A DNA stretch of 64,000 nucleotides from assembly GCF_900747795.2 (NCBI RefSeq), contig NC_041395.2, positions 169,549,031 through 169,613,030 of the forward strand, given 5' to 3'. The notes beneath the pieces are model-generated. The model saw only the letters and a list, made by a program, of their open reading frames with translations. It searched no databases and was not told the DNA's origin. Made by a program: the position numbers and the translations under genes. Positions 45,037 to 55,637 of the stretch are shown here, piece by piece (position 1 is the first letter of the stretch; each line of letters begins with the position of its first letter). Source of the stretch: Erpetoichthys calabaricus (Eukaryota > Chordata > Cladistia > Polypteriformes > Polypteridae).

Positions 45037-45595
45037 ATGGAAATGATACCACTCGATGACCAACCTTTTTTCCTAGCTGAGGATGAGGGATTTCGTCGGC
45101 TACTATATCATTTAGAACCTCGGTACATTCTTCCAAGCCGGCGACACTTTGCAGATGTCTCACTGCTTGCATTATATGATGTGATTTCTACACATATCCA
45201 CGAGCTTTTAAGAAACAATGTCACCAGCATTAGCTTTACTACGGATATGTGGAGCTCAGAGGTCAGCTCCATGAGTATGTTGAGTCTAATGACACATTGG
45301 ATTGACGAAAATTTGGAGGAAAAAGAATGGTCTTGCATAATAATGATTTCTACGGTTCTCATTCTGCAACTTTCATTGCACAAGCTTTCAATTCCACGTT
45401 CACGAAGTGGAACATTTCAAAAAGTATTTGTGCACATTGTGCTTCGACAACGCTCGCAATATGGCAAAAACTATGGATGAAAGTGGCATTAAAAGTTTAA
45501 GCTGCATGGTTCACACTTTGCAGCTTGGTGTAAATGAAGGCTTTTTGACCAAAGAAGCAGCATTTCCGACTGTTTTGCCATTGGTAGGTGAATAA
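45037..45595 (+). pseudogene. hAT transposase catalytic core, N-terminal half
   Basis: Opens with MEMIPLDDQPFFLAEDEGFR, then YILPSRRHFADVSLLALYD and SISFTTDMWSSEV. The TTDMWSS motif carries the first catalytic aspartate of hAT (normally T.D.W.S). The second half, in another frame, reads CFDNARNMAKTM and LSCMVHTLQLGVNEGF, matching the hAT C..HTLQL motif. The closest group is ZBED4-like. The C-terminal part lies at 48458-48710, beyond the inserted elements. Confidence 0.85.
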
Positions 45596-45717
45596 GTTAC
45601 TAATTTTAAACACTCACAGCTTGCTATTTTTGCGGCTAAGAGAAATACAGACCTTGGTACCCCAACAAGAATGCCTCAGCAGGACTTGCCGACTCGTCAT
45701 AAGAGCACTTATTATAG

Positions 45718-46880
45718 TTAGGTCTATAAATATTTGGACAGAGACAACTTTTTTCTAATTTTGGTTCTGTACATTACCACAATGAATTTTAAATGAAACA
45801 ACTCATGCAGTTGAAGTGCAGACTTTCAGCTTTAATTCAGTGGGGTGAACAAAACGATTGCATAAAAATGTGAGGCAACTGAAGCATTTTTTTAACACAA
45901 TCCCTTCATTTCAGGGGCTCAAAAGTAATTGGACAATTGACTCAAAGGCTATTTCATGGGCAGGTGTGGGCAAGTCCGTTGTTATGTCATTATCAATTAA
46001 GCAGATAAAAGGCCTGGAGTTGATTTGAGGTGTGGTGCTTGCATGTGGAAGATTTTGTTCTGAACAGACAACATGCGGTCAAAGGAGCTCTCCATGCGGG
46101 TGAAATAAGCCATCCTTAAGCTGCGAAAACAGAAAAAACCCATCTGAGAAATTGCTACAATATTGTGAGTGGCAAAATCTACAGTTTGGTACATCCTGAG
46201 AAAGAAAGCAAGCACTGGTGAACTCACCAACGCAAAAAGACCTGGACGTCCACGGAAGACAACAGTGGTGGATGATCGCAGAATCATTTCCATGGTGAAG
46301 AGAAACCCCTTCACAACAGCCAACCAAGTGAACAACATTCTCCAGGGGGTAGGCGTATCAATATCCAAGTCTACCATAAAGAGAAGACTGCATGAAAGTA
46401 AATACAGATGGTGCACTGCAAGGTGCAAGCCACTCATAAGCCTCAAGAGTAGAAAGGCTAGGTTGGACTTTGCTAAAGAACATCTAAAAATGCCAGCACA
46501 GTTCTGGAAAAACATTCTTTGGACAGATGAAACCAAGATCAACCTCTACCAGAATGATGGCAGGAAAAAAGTATGGAGAAGGTGTGGAACAGCTCATTAT
46601 CCAAAGCATACCACATCATTTATAAAACACGGTGAAGGAAGTGTGATGGCTTGGGCGTGCATGGCTGCCAGTGGCACTGGAACACTAGTGTTTTATTGAT
46701 GATGTGACACAGGACAGAAGCAGCCAAATGAATTCTGAGGTGTTCAGAGACATACTGTCTGCTGAAATCCAGCTAAATGCAGTCAAATTGATTGGGTGGC
46801 GTTTCATGATACAGATGGACAATGACCCAAAACATACAGCCAAAGCAACCCAGGAGTGGTTAATCCATTCCAGATCATAC
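45718..46880 (+). mobile_element. Tc1-type transposon nested in hAT
   Basis: The left end GTTAGGTCTATAAATATTTG, next to TA, is a typical Tc1 terminus (GGTCCATAAATATTTGGACA-like). Transposase frames follow at 46169-46880. The right inverted repeat is lost; the element runs straight into the MITE-like sequence at 46881. Confidence 0.8.
46075..46875 (+). pseudogene. Tc1 transposase, lacking its end
   Basis: Reads from about 46075 (RSKELSMRVK-like, with stops) to MAKSTVWYILRKKASTGELT, RPGRPRKTTVVDDRR (GRPR linker), FAKEHLKMPAQFWKNILW, WTDETKINLYQNDG (first catalytic Asp), VMAWACMAASGTG, and in a new frame FMIQMDNDPKHTAKATQEWL (second Asp). The third acidic residue and C-terminus are missing. A frameshift sits near 46700. 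The middle 176 codons are open, so decay is moderate. Confidence 0.85.
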
Positions 46881-47637
46881 GAACTGTATGTAAAATTTTT
46901 TTTTTTAAGTTTTTAAGCACAGATATAGTTAGTTAAACCATAGAATGCACAGTGTAATAGTAAACTAAATATAAAAACATTGAATAACACTGAGAAAACC
47001 TTGAACAACAGAGAAAACTAACACTGCAATAGTTCACGCTATAGCGCTACCAACCGCTGGCTAAAAACACTTTTTTTTTTTAATGAGTTTTAAGCACAGG
47101 GGAAAAAAAATGAACATTTGAAAAAATCTGTAATTTAATAAACCACCAAGAAAAGTAACATTGCAACAATGCATGCTACGAACCGATTGCTGTAAACAGA
47201 AGTGAAAACAAAAAAGCCCAGTGCATTCTTTAACTGCCTTCTCTACCTTGTGTCCAGCCATCTCTCTCACTCGCTCGCCTGTGTGTGCGTCTCTCTCGCG
47301 CTGCCTGTGTGTGTGTGTGTGTGCGTCTCTCTCGCGCTGCCTGTGTGTGTGTGTGTGTGTGCGTCTCTCTTTCACGCCTTTGTTTGTGTGTGTCTCGCTC
47401 TCTCTCGCGCGCCTTGCCTGTGTGTGTGTGTGTGTGTGTGTGTCGCGCTGTCTCTCTCTTGCTCGCTGTACAGGAAATGCACAGGGAGAGACTGAACACG
47501 TACAAACCGAAAGGGAAACTGGCTTGTTCGTATACCAAGTGTGTGGTCGTGAACAGATGCAAAAGTTTGGCAAACTTTTTGGTCGTAAACCGATTTGTAC
47601 GTGTTCCGAGACGTTTGTGAACCGAGGTTCCACTGTA
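46881..47637. mobile_element. Microsatellite-rich MITE, truncated
   Basis: Ends on the right with GTGAACCGAGGTTCCACTG before TA, a Tigger- or mariner-type terminus. The matching left end is missing. Inside are an imperfect repeat with poly(T)-TTTTAAGCACAG (46886 and 47072), and at 47265-47465 a dense run of (TG)n and (CT)n with GCGTCTCTCTCGCGCTGCC repeated. Open frames on both strands here are a result of the simple repeats. Confidence 0.55.
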
Positions 47638-48457
47638 TGAAGAAATTCTTGAAGAAAATTCATATATGGCTGCAAAACCACATTCAGTTGCTGCTGAGTT
47701 AAAGTATCAGAATCATAAAATTTTTAACAATAATCATACTAATTAGGAAGACCAGACATCCTGAATTAATAATAATTAAAAAAAAAAACAAAAAACTTTG
47801 TTACAGATTTAATTAAAAAAAAAAAATCATTGTGCTTTTGCCGAAAACTCGCAGTTCGCATGATGGCTTGCTGGCAACGTACATAACTTAAGAGTTTGGG
47901 GCAAACTGCTCCGCAAACATTAGCTGAGAAGAAGAGTTAATGGCATCACCTCACCTTTTACGTCAGGTTTGTGCAATTTGTTTGCCAGAAGACCTACAAA
48001 ACTGTTATTGCAGCAGTGCAGTTTGTGGGTTTTTCCATTTTAGATTGTCGAGTCGCTGTGGAAAAATATTGGAGGAATTTAATTTAGTGGGTACTTAACA
48101 AAAAGGAGGAACAGGTTCACCTGCATGGTAGAATGCAGCTTCAAGTTTTGTACCTTGTGAAGTATGTCTCCTATGTCTAAACTGTAAAAGATTTTAAGAC
48201 AAGATCTATTCCAGTTTTAATGTAAGCATTACTTTTGAACAAAATCACCCTAAAATATACAGCAGTCTCTCAATATTTCAAGGCACACCTGTGTTGCAAA
48301 GTGTTTTACGGTGGAGCAGCTTGTGCTGCATCTCTTAAAAGTCCATTTGCATCACACTTTATAGAATGCACTTTATATGACCCAAATCGTATGTCAAGCT
48401 TTCAACATAACATTATTAATAATTTATTATCTTTTATTATAATATAGGTAAACTTTT

Positions 48458-48710
48458 TTTTTTTTTGCCAAGCTGAATAACTATCTCAGCGAGCCCCCTA
48501 TCTCCAGAAATAACTGCGCCCTCCAGTATTGGAAAAGCAATGCTGCCTGTATCCCAACCTTGGCCAAGGCTGCGCTCAAGTACTTATTGGCACCTTGTAC
48601 CCGTGTAGACAGTGAACGCCTTTTTTCAGCTTTGTTATATATAGCAAATAAAAAGAGAAGCAGTTACTTGCTGGTGAAAAGGCAGAAATGCTTCTTTTTG
48701 TTAAGAAAAA
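48458..48710 (+). pseudogene. hAT dimerisation domain (hATC) remnant
   Basis: Translates as LSEPPISRNNCALQYWKSNA, IPTLAKAALKYLLAPCTRVD and SERLFSALLYIANKKRS. The ..YLS.P......PL.YWK.N ... P.LA..A..YL..P....SER.FS order is the hAT C-terminal dimerisation domain. It belongs to the element 44389-49247 and follows its catalytic part after the nested insertions. Confidence 0.85.
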
Positions 48711-49255
48711 ACTACCATTTGTGCTTTTAAAGAAGCCAACTTAAGACCAGGGTTACTGGCCTCATTGTACCTTTTATTTTAGTTTTACTTAAAGTAATAT
48801 ACTGTGTGTCTGATTATGGCACAAAGAATATGCTTTCAATTTTTTTTGTTAATTTACCTAATGCCATGTGCTGTAATGACATGGGGTATTGATATGCTTA
48901 AGTTACACAGAATGTGTACATTAAGCAGATTTTTGTACATGACTTGGAGTATTTTTTCTATAGAGATGGGCTATATCTTGCTCTTTTTCCCCTCACAGAA
49001 AGTACTGGCTGATTACATCTATAGCAAATAAGAGCACAAAAGTCAGAAAGTTAATAATAAAAAGTTAATCTCTGTTTCACATGCTACTGTTGTTTTTGAT
49101 AATGCATAATGCATTTTCAGCATAACTAAAACATTCATACCTGAAGTTAAAAAAAAAAAAAAAAATCGTCCATCGGTTATCAGTATTGACAAAGATGAAC
49201 AAAAACATATCGATATTGCCCAGAATTTCCATATTGGTTCATCACTAGAAAAGAC

Positions 49256-51129
49256 TATGAAAGATGTATAAAGAGTATGGTTCTTGGTGGAAACATAAAG
49301 CAGAGTTGGAAAAATCACAGATGTGGAGTATTTCCGAGTAAGATAGCATGTACATAAGGACGGCAGCAATAGATTATTTAAGTAATCTAGTATTATACAG
49401 ATTATTCCATCAATTATTTGAGTAATCAGATAAGAAATACTTTTTCTATATTTAAGAAGAATTTTAAATGCACCAAAGAGGAGAAAATACATGTTTCTTA
49501 AAATTAACAGCTAATTGATTTCTTTTTTAGAAAAACCAACATTTATATTCTTTAAATTGTATACAAAAAATTATTTGTCAAAACTAAACCCATTTAGTAC
49601 ATCTAAGTGCTGTAATATGCTTTGTGTTTTAAAGAAAACATTGTCTGAAACACAAAAACAAATAAATAAATCATATATAAATTATAAAGTACTTTAAAAA
49701 AGGTATTCATACTAAAACTAAGACATAATAATAATAACACAGAAAAATTACCTTTTAAGTTTTGCAACTTAACCTCCATAGCATTAACCCCGTGCATCAC
49801 TTAGGCTGTAAAAACAGTACAAAAAGTGTTAGTCCCAAGTGTCACTTGGGCAGTGGTATAGACATGTCTCGCATAAAACTCAAGGTTCACTCAGGCTGTA
49901 AAAGTGCCAACAATGTTAGTGCTGAACGTTACTCACGCAGTGGTATAGGCATGTGTTATGTAAATATCGGGCTCAAGTGTTACCTGGGCAATGGTGTAGA
50001 CTCCTCTTCTCCTAGCCTCATAATAGTGTCTTGTAAGAAACGTCTCTTGTTAGCAGTGATGATGAAGTGAATCTGTCTTCAGGCAGTGAAATTGAAATGC
50101 TCTGTGAAGCCGAAAGTGATTCTGGGAATCCAAAAGTGACACTTGCGTTACTTGTGCATTTGCAGTGTGCTGTTCATATTATTATTCATTGTATTATTAT
50201 TTGTATCATTATTATACTTTCTACACTTCTGACTTTGTACTTTTAATGTGTTCCATGTTTTACAGTAGAAAGATGAAATTAATAATAATGTTGTTTTTCA
50301 AGCCAAAAATGCATGCTTTTTGCATATGTTTTTGAGATATAATGTAACGCTAATAGGCTACCTTTCAGAAGTACACGTTTCAACCTATTATATATCTCAA
50401 GCATAACACAAGCCTTTACTGTCTTACTGGAAGGCTTTCTGGCATTTCTTGGAGGCAAAAAGGGCTCTGGCTGAATTTTATCCCCTGGATGAGGTAGATA
50501 TGATCTGTGATTGTGTGCATAAGCCTTTACAAGAGCATGTGGTTGCAATGAAAATGCGTGAGCATATCGTCATGCTTAAAACTGAGGCTTACTCTGCGGT
50601 TTGATGCAGTGTTTCCTGGTGCAGAAAAGAGACACTCTTGATGGCATGGGTATTGCTGGAAAACACAAAAAGGACTTTGTCAGCTTTGCCAACGTTGAAT
50701 AGCATGCTGAATTTGTTTTCTCTCTCTTTCTCCATTTTCCAGTCTGTACCATCAAATCACGTCTTCACGTCATGTATCCACAGTGTAAGCATGTTGTGTG
50801 TTACTAATAATCACCCGTGCAAAACACACTGATCTCATTGAGGTGTAGTTATATGGGTTAAATGAAGCTTCAATGGAAAAAATTGCTTTTATGATTTTTA
50901 GTAATGAAATCATTTCAGTCCTAATGTACATGAGTTTGTTTTAAACAGTAGAGATTTAAATGTTTATTTGAAGATATGAGCAGGGAGGAAAATTATAAGC
51001 TTAACGAACACAACATTCTTCAGCAAGTCATAGGCATTACTAATGCTACTAATGTATGGACCAATCAGGATCAATGTTGACTGGTGAAATGCTGAGGAGT
51101 TTCGGCATCCTCAATGGGCAGATCCCTAT
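49256..51129. other. Mostly unassigned; possible piggyBac trace
   Basis: 49760-50000 holds two to three diverged units of about 87 bp (AGTGGTATAGACATG at 49852 and 49939; GGCTGTAAAA at 49804 and 49892). After it, from 50045, one frame reads SSDDEVNLSSGSEIE and AESDSGNP, an acidic serine pattern as in piggyBac N-termini, too short for a firm call. The rest is A+T-rich. Confidence 0.35.
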
Positions 51130-51142
51130 CTGCCATTACTTT

Positions 51143-51271
51143 AGAGAAAAGCCAAGCAAAATGACACCTTTTATTGGCTAACTAAAAAGATTTAGTTAGC
51201 CAATAAAAGGTGTAATTTTGCTTGGTTTTTCTCTATATTCATAATGGCTAACACGGTACAACACCCTAGTA
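51143..51271. mobile_element. Fold-back retro-insertion with 13-bp target duplication
   Basis: A 129-bp insert flanked by CTGCCATTACTTT on both sides (51130-51142, 51272-51284). Arms 51144-51185 and 51193-51234 (GCCAATAAAAGGTGT and its inverse) pair almost fully around a 7-base loop; the right arm continues with ATAATGGCTAACACGGTACA. A 13-bp duplication points to target-primed reverse transcription, with the inverted left arm explained by twin priming. Confidence 0.75.
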
Positions 51272-51284
51272 CTGCCATTACTTT

Positions 51285-53661
51285 GTAATTCTGTGGACAG
51301 ACTAACATTAACAAAAATGAGTCATGGATCAATGGAGATTTCCAGGCTGCTGATTACAGGGGCGTTGCATCTGTTTTTCTATAACTCTTGGGTGCACTAG
51401 GCTTGTGGGGGCGAAGCCTCATTGAATTCATGCTTCCTGCTCCTGTTGTTTGTAATAAATGTTACCGTTTTGAAATTAAATCCTATCACTGTTTTTTCAG
51501 CGCTATCTGTTACAGCCAAATCTCACTAAATGTATTCTTCCTGCTCCTTTGCTGCTGTCTGCAAAATAATTTACTGTTTTGATATTTATTTGTATTAATG
51601 GTTGCATAATGAGTCCAGAGTTATATAAATAAAACTTAATTGTTTGAAAAAAACTTGAACTTAGAGTGTTTCAAGGCAAAAGCAAAACTTAATTTACAAA
51701 AGAGTTTAGGTCCATTTGTGTGTTCCTGAATTTAAAAGAATTCAAAGGAATCCAGTAGAGAGCTTTCCATCTGTGGAGGAGCAGAGCAGCACAACGCATG
51801 AGGCAAGCTTCTCAGATGGGTTAAACATATAATAAAGGTTTTTATTACTGTGAGATACGAGACTTGAGTATTCAGTGAGGCACAGTGGTTAGCACTGCTG
51901 TTTTATAGCTCAGGTCACATTTCTGGCCACAGTAATCAGTCCAGCATAGTCTACAGATCCTTCCCTAGCTCCCAGGAACACTTTAAAGACCGTGGCATTG
52001 ATATCCACTCATTAGCAGTTCATTTTCTCCTTTCCCATTGACTTCAATGTATTTCTCCCAGTTGCTGAAATTCCTAAATGTTTCCATATTTTTTGTCGAA
52101 GTATATTCAATGGGGTTCACTTCTCACTAGTCAGGACCAGTGAAGTTCTGCCCATGCACTCTGAATGATTTCCACAGGTCCAAGAAATGAATATCATTGG
52201 ATTGGTTCTTGATCAGACATTGTAAAACAATAACACATTTGTACAACTATCTAAAATTCAACAACTCAGTCCAACATGAAGAGTGCATGAAAGCTAGTCA
52301 AGCAGCACCTAGTTCCAGTAATGTTATGTCTGTGACAAAGATAATCAGAGATACTTATTACTCTGTTTCGATTATAACACATGCTTATATCCAGCAGGTT
52401 GAGTAATCCATATAACAGAATTTTACTTGAAAATGTTACACATCCACGTAATCTTGACGAGAAAATACAGATGAAATTTCACAAAAAATGTAATTGACAA
52501 TTGTAATCTTGGTCTTCCTCCAAGAGTTGTGTGGTATATTGGTACTGAAAAAGTACGGAAAAACCTAATTTTTTAACAGTACCAGCATTATGAGAATTTC
52601 AGTATAGGAAGTAAGCAGTAGTTTTTGAAAGACCTTGTGCTCTGCTCTCCTTCATTCCATTCTCCGACACACTTTAGACTTCGTGGGGGACAAACCCTCT
52701 CCTGCCCCTTTCATTGCACTAGAGCAGTGTTTCTTAAGCTGTGGGTCACGAATGTTTGTGGTGGGTCTCAACATGATTGTGTAGTAAAATTCCAAAAGTT
52801 AGTTTAAGTGTGAATTCTTTGCTGAGTGATATGGCTGCTGTTATTTATCGTACTGTTTATCCCAGCAGTATATAAAACAATGCCATTGACGCATCATAGA
52901 GAGCTTCCGCTTTTGTGGCAAGAAAATGTTTTCCTCAACTCCCATCTCACAACCTATTAAATAGGTACTCTGATAAGACTGACAGAAAGATGCATATAAG
53001 AAATGGATAGAACGGGGGAGCTGACAGACGAGCTTGTGAAGAGACACTGGTGCTAGAGTGAAATTTCAAAACGAATGGGTCAAGATTGTGACAATTTTTA
53101 TGGTGTTATGAATGGTGAGTGAATTATGTGGGAATGTATATGCATATTGTGAATGTCAGGGCCTATTGGAAGCACTTCCGGGCCTTACGGAAGTCCTACA
53201 TAGTTCGGAGTGTAACTCCCTGCTGCAACCCCTAGCGCCACCAACAGACTCCAGCAGGACTGTGCTATCGGACTACAATTCCCAGTAGGGGTGTGCGATA
53301 TTGGTCTTGAATAATTTTATTCTTGGTTTACGGTCTCATAAAGGCTTCTTTGACTTTCCCTGGCACAGCTGTTATCCTCATGTTGAACAACGGCAACTAC
53401 AGACTATTACAAAGGTAGTGTGTAGGTAGAAGCAAGCCAAGGTATCTTATGCCTGCATTAGTGAAGCAATGAAATACACCTGTGACGCCAATTGTCCCAA
53501 CCATTATGGTTCCCTTAAATGGTGGAACCATGTACAACATGTGTAATTTCTACACGCTGTGAGTGAAATGTATGCAAATACCCTTAAATAAAAGTCTGTA
53601 GTGTGCAGTTTAATCATGTCTGAACTGTTTGATTTGGAATTTTAAATGTGGAGCAGAGGGG
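51285..53661. other. Gene-free stretch
   Basis: No coding exon recognised. A possible hAT terminus (CAGTGTTTCTTAAGCTGTGG) is at 52734, without its partner. A short G+C-richer piece at 53160-53290 (AGCACTTCCGGGCC, GACTACAATTCCCAG) may be a repeat end. Otherwise A+T-rich. Confidence 0.4.
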
Positions 53662-54109
53662 TACAGGTAGTCCCCAGGTTACGGACACCCGACCTACAAC
53701 ATACGAATGGGTCCGCAGCTGCCACCCCGTCATCTTCGGCCCGGGGACGATGCAAGCGGTGGCTGGAGAGGGTCGATTTCTCTGCTTGCGCAGTGTAGTA
53801 TCCGTCAGGTGGCTCCCCGCGGCAAGCGGTTTCACTGCCTGCCCCCCGCTGCAAATGGTGACCCTGTTGTGGCTGAACGGAGGCCATTGAGGGTGAACGG
53901 GGAGGCGGGGTTAGCATTGTAGTGTGCCTCGGATGGCTGCGTGTTGAATGGGGGTGGTGGTGTGGCCGGACCCTGCAGGCAGCATACTGTAGTGGAGGTG
54001 ACTGTGATGTAGGCTGGTGATGAACCGCCCCTCGCTGCCCCCATTCATTGTCAATAGCAAGCCTGCTTGTACTGTTACGCACATAGCAGGAAGTTGTCTC
54101 TTGTCAGTA

Positions 54110-54328
54110 CAGGGTGGTCCAGATCTAATTTTGCAGATCCAGATCGTCTCAATGACTTTGATTTATGTGGGGATGATTCCAGTTCGGCGTGAAGACGATT
54201 CCTCGTGTCGTCAGTTTGCACACTTCTCGATGGTCCGGGATTTTTCCGGTGACTTTCTGTGTAATAAACTGAATAAGTTTTATAGTGTAATGAAAATTGC
54301 ATAATTAGATCTGGACCACCCTATACTG
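54110..54328. mobile_element. TA-flanked MITE nested in Tigger
   Basis: Ends AGGGTGGTCCAGATCTAATT and AATTAGATCTGGACCACCCT are exact inverses. TA on each side (54108-54109, 54329-54330). Comparison with the Tigger copy at 42840-43987, which lacks it, confirms the insertion site (CAGTAC interrupted). Confidence 0.85.
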
Positions 54329-54429
54329 TACATCAGACATGTTGACGACTGGTGCCTAATCTGCTGTGATAGTGTGTACAGTGCTGTACAGAAGAGCTCA
54401 TCTTAACCTTTTGTCTTCACCCTTCAAGA

Positions 54430-54640
54430 ATGTCTCTGAAACACAAATCTGATGCAAGTGCTGGTGCTACAGTAAAGAAGAGAAAAACCATCACCATTGA
54501 AAATAAAGTAGAAATAATAAAAAGGTCAGAAAGAAGTGAAACTCCATCATTCATTGGCAGAGCACTTGGTTACAGTCGGTCAACAGTAACATTTATTAAA
54601 ATAATGTACATGTTCCGACTTACATACAAATTCAACTTAA
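54430..54640 (+). pseudogene. Tigger transposase N-terminus
   Basis: Reads MSLKHKSDASAGATVKKRKT, then IENKVEIIKRSERSETPSFI and GRALGYSRSTVTFIKIM, without a break. This is the CENP-B-type N-terminal helix-turn-helix of Tigger transposases, which binds the element ends. Only about 60 residues are of transposase type; the second DNA-binding and DDE domains were deleted, and the frame closes soon after. Unlike the copy at 43723, this piece is still in frame. Confidence 0.85.
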
Positions 54641-54968
54641 GTACAAACCTACAGTCCCTATCTCGTACGTTATTTTAAGTACTATGTAACTAACTAAGTA
54701 TTTTTCTGTGTACAGTATGTTAGGTTTGTTTACCAGAGGCTAATATTATTAGTTCACATGCCACTGTGTGTGAAACATTTGTGCCATAGATCAATTTTTG
54801 CTTTTCTTAGTGAACTAGGGGGCTCCGCCCCCTGCTTGCTTCGCTCGCCAACCCCTGGCGTTGGGGCATGACAAAGAGTGAGATGTATGAATTAGATATA
54901 GAATAGTGTGCAGGTTTGGATGATGCCTATATAAATAAAAAATAGAGTGTTTGGCATAGAGTAATGTT

Positions 54969-55637
54969 TTATTGGAATATTTCTTTGTATACAACATTAG
55001 TAGTAAAGATGGTGTCTTGTCTTTGAATGAGTCTTCCTTGGCATGGATCATTTATAAATTTAACTTTAACGTCAGATGAACGTCGAACACGTGAGAAGGC
55101 AACATAAAGTTGTCCATGTCCAAAAACGGGATCAGAGAGGTAGATGCCAACCTTGTCCATGGTTTGTCCTTGTGATTTGTTGATGGTCATGGCAAATGCA
55201 GGTTTAATGGTGAACTGTCGGCGTTTCAATGTAAAAGGTAATTCTAGGTCAGAACTCGTAAGGTCAATTCTAGGAATGAGAACAGTATTGTTAGCATGTG
55301 AATCTGAAAGAACTGTTGCTTGAATAACATTGTGTGTCATGGTGTTGACGACTAACCGTGTGCCATTGCATAAACCCTGTTTAGTGTTAAGGTTTCTTAA
55401 TAGCATGATTATTGTTCCGTTTTTAAGGGTAAGGTTGTGTTGTGGTCATCCGTCCGGGTTAATAGTGTTCAAATATTCTAAGGGGAAATTCAGATGTTCA
55501 TTGTCATCATCAGAGTCAACTTTGTCAGAGCTTAGAAAGAGCCGTGTCTCTCCAGGAAGTAATGAAATGACCTGGTTATTAATGTGATTAACATTAATAT
55601 TTTTTGGACATAATATAGTGCGTTGTGTTAACCACAT
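54969..55637 (-). pseudogene. Helitron helicase C-terminal region
   Basis: The minus strand reads HINNQVISLLPGETRLFLSS and PLEYLNTINPDG, then, after a stop near 55446, NGTIIMLLRNLNTKQGLCNG, LELPFTLKRRQFTIKPAF, NKSQGQTMDKVGIYLS, HGQLYVAFSRVRRSSD, ending VVYKEIFQ. These are the last motifs of a Pif1-like Helitron helicase. It reaches further upstream than the copy at 26590-26985, but lacks Walker A and B motifs and the HUH domain. Confidence 0.85.

Larger units (their letters stand above)
44389..49247 (+). mobile_element. hAT transposon, full span with nested insertions
   Basis: Bounded by TAGAGATGCACGATATA on the left and ...TTGGTTCATCACTA on the right (TAGAGATG/TAGTGATG termini), with a perfect 8-bp target duplication GAAAAGAC (44381-44388 and 49248-49255). 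The 4,859-bp span includes a BED finger, catalytic remnants and the C-terminal dimerisation domain in order, plus a Tc1 element and a microsatellite-rich MITE inserted later (45718-47637). A 52-bp tandem duplication lies at 44451-44553. Confidence 0.92.
53664..54675 (+). mobile_element. Tigger/pogo-type transposon, deletion copy 2
   Basis: Starts CAGGTAGTCCCCAGGTTACG after TA (53662-53663) and shares its order of blocks with 42840-43987, including AGCAGGAAGTTGTCTC and the transposase start. The right terminal bases are lost after TATCTCGTACGT. A small MITE is inserted at 54110-54328. Confidence 0.85.

Noticed and set aside
47202-47640. Several overlapping long open frames on both strands (Cys/Val-rich and Thr/His-rich proteins)
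   Set aside because: They translate (TG)n, (CT)n and GCGTCTCTCTCGCG repeats; all frames stay open because of composition.
52734-53060. A possible hAT element starting CAGTGTTTCTTAAGCTG
   Set aside because: The left end fits, but no inverted right end or target duplication was found, so it was left as a lone terminus.
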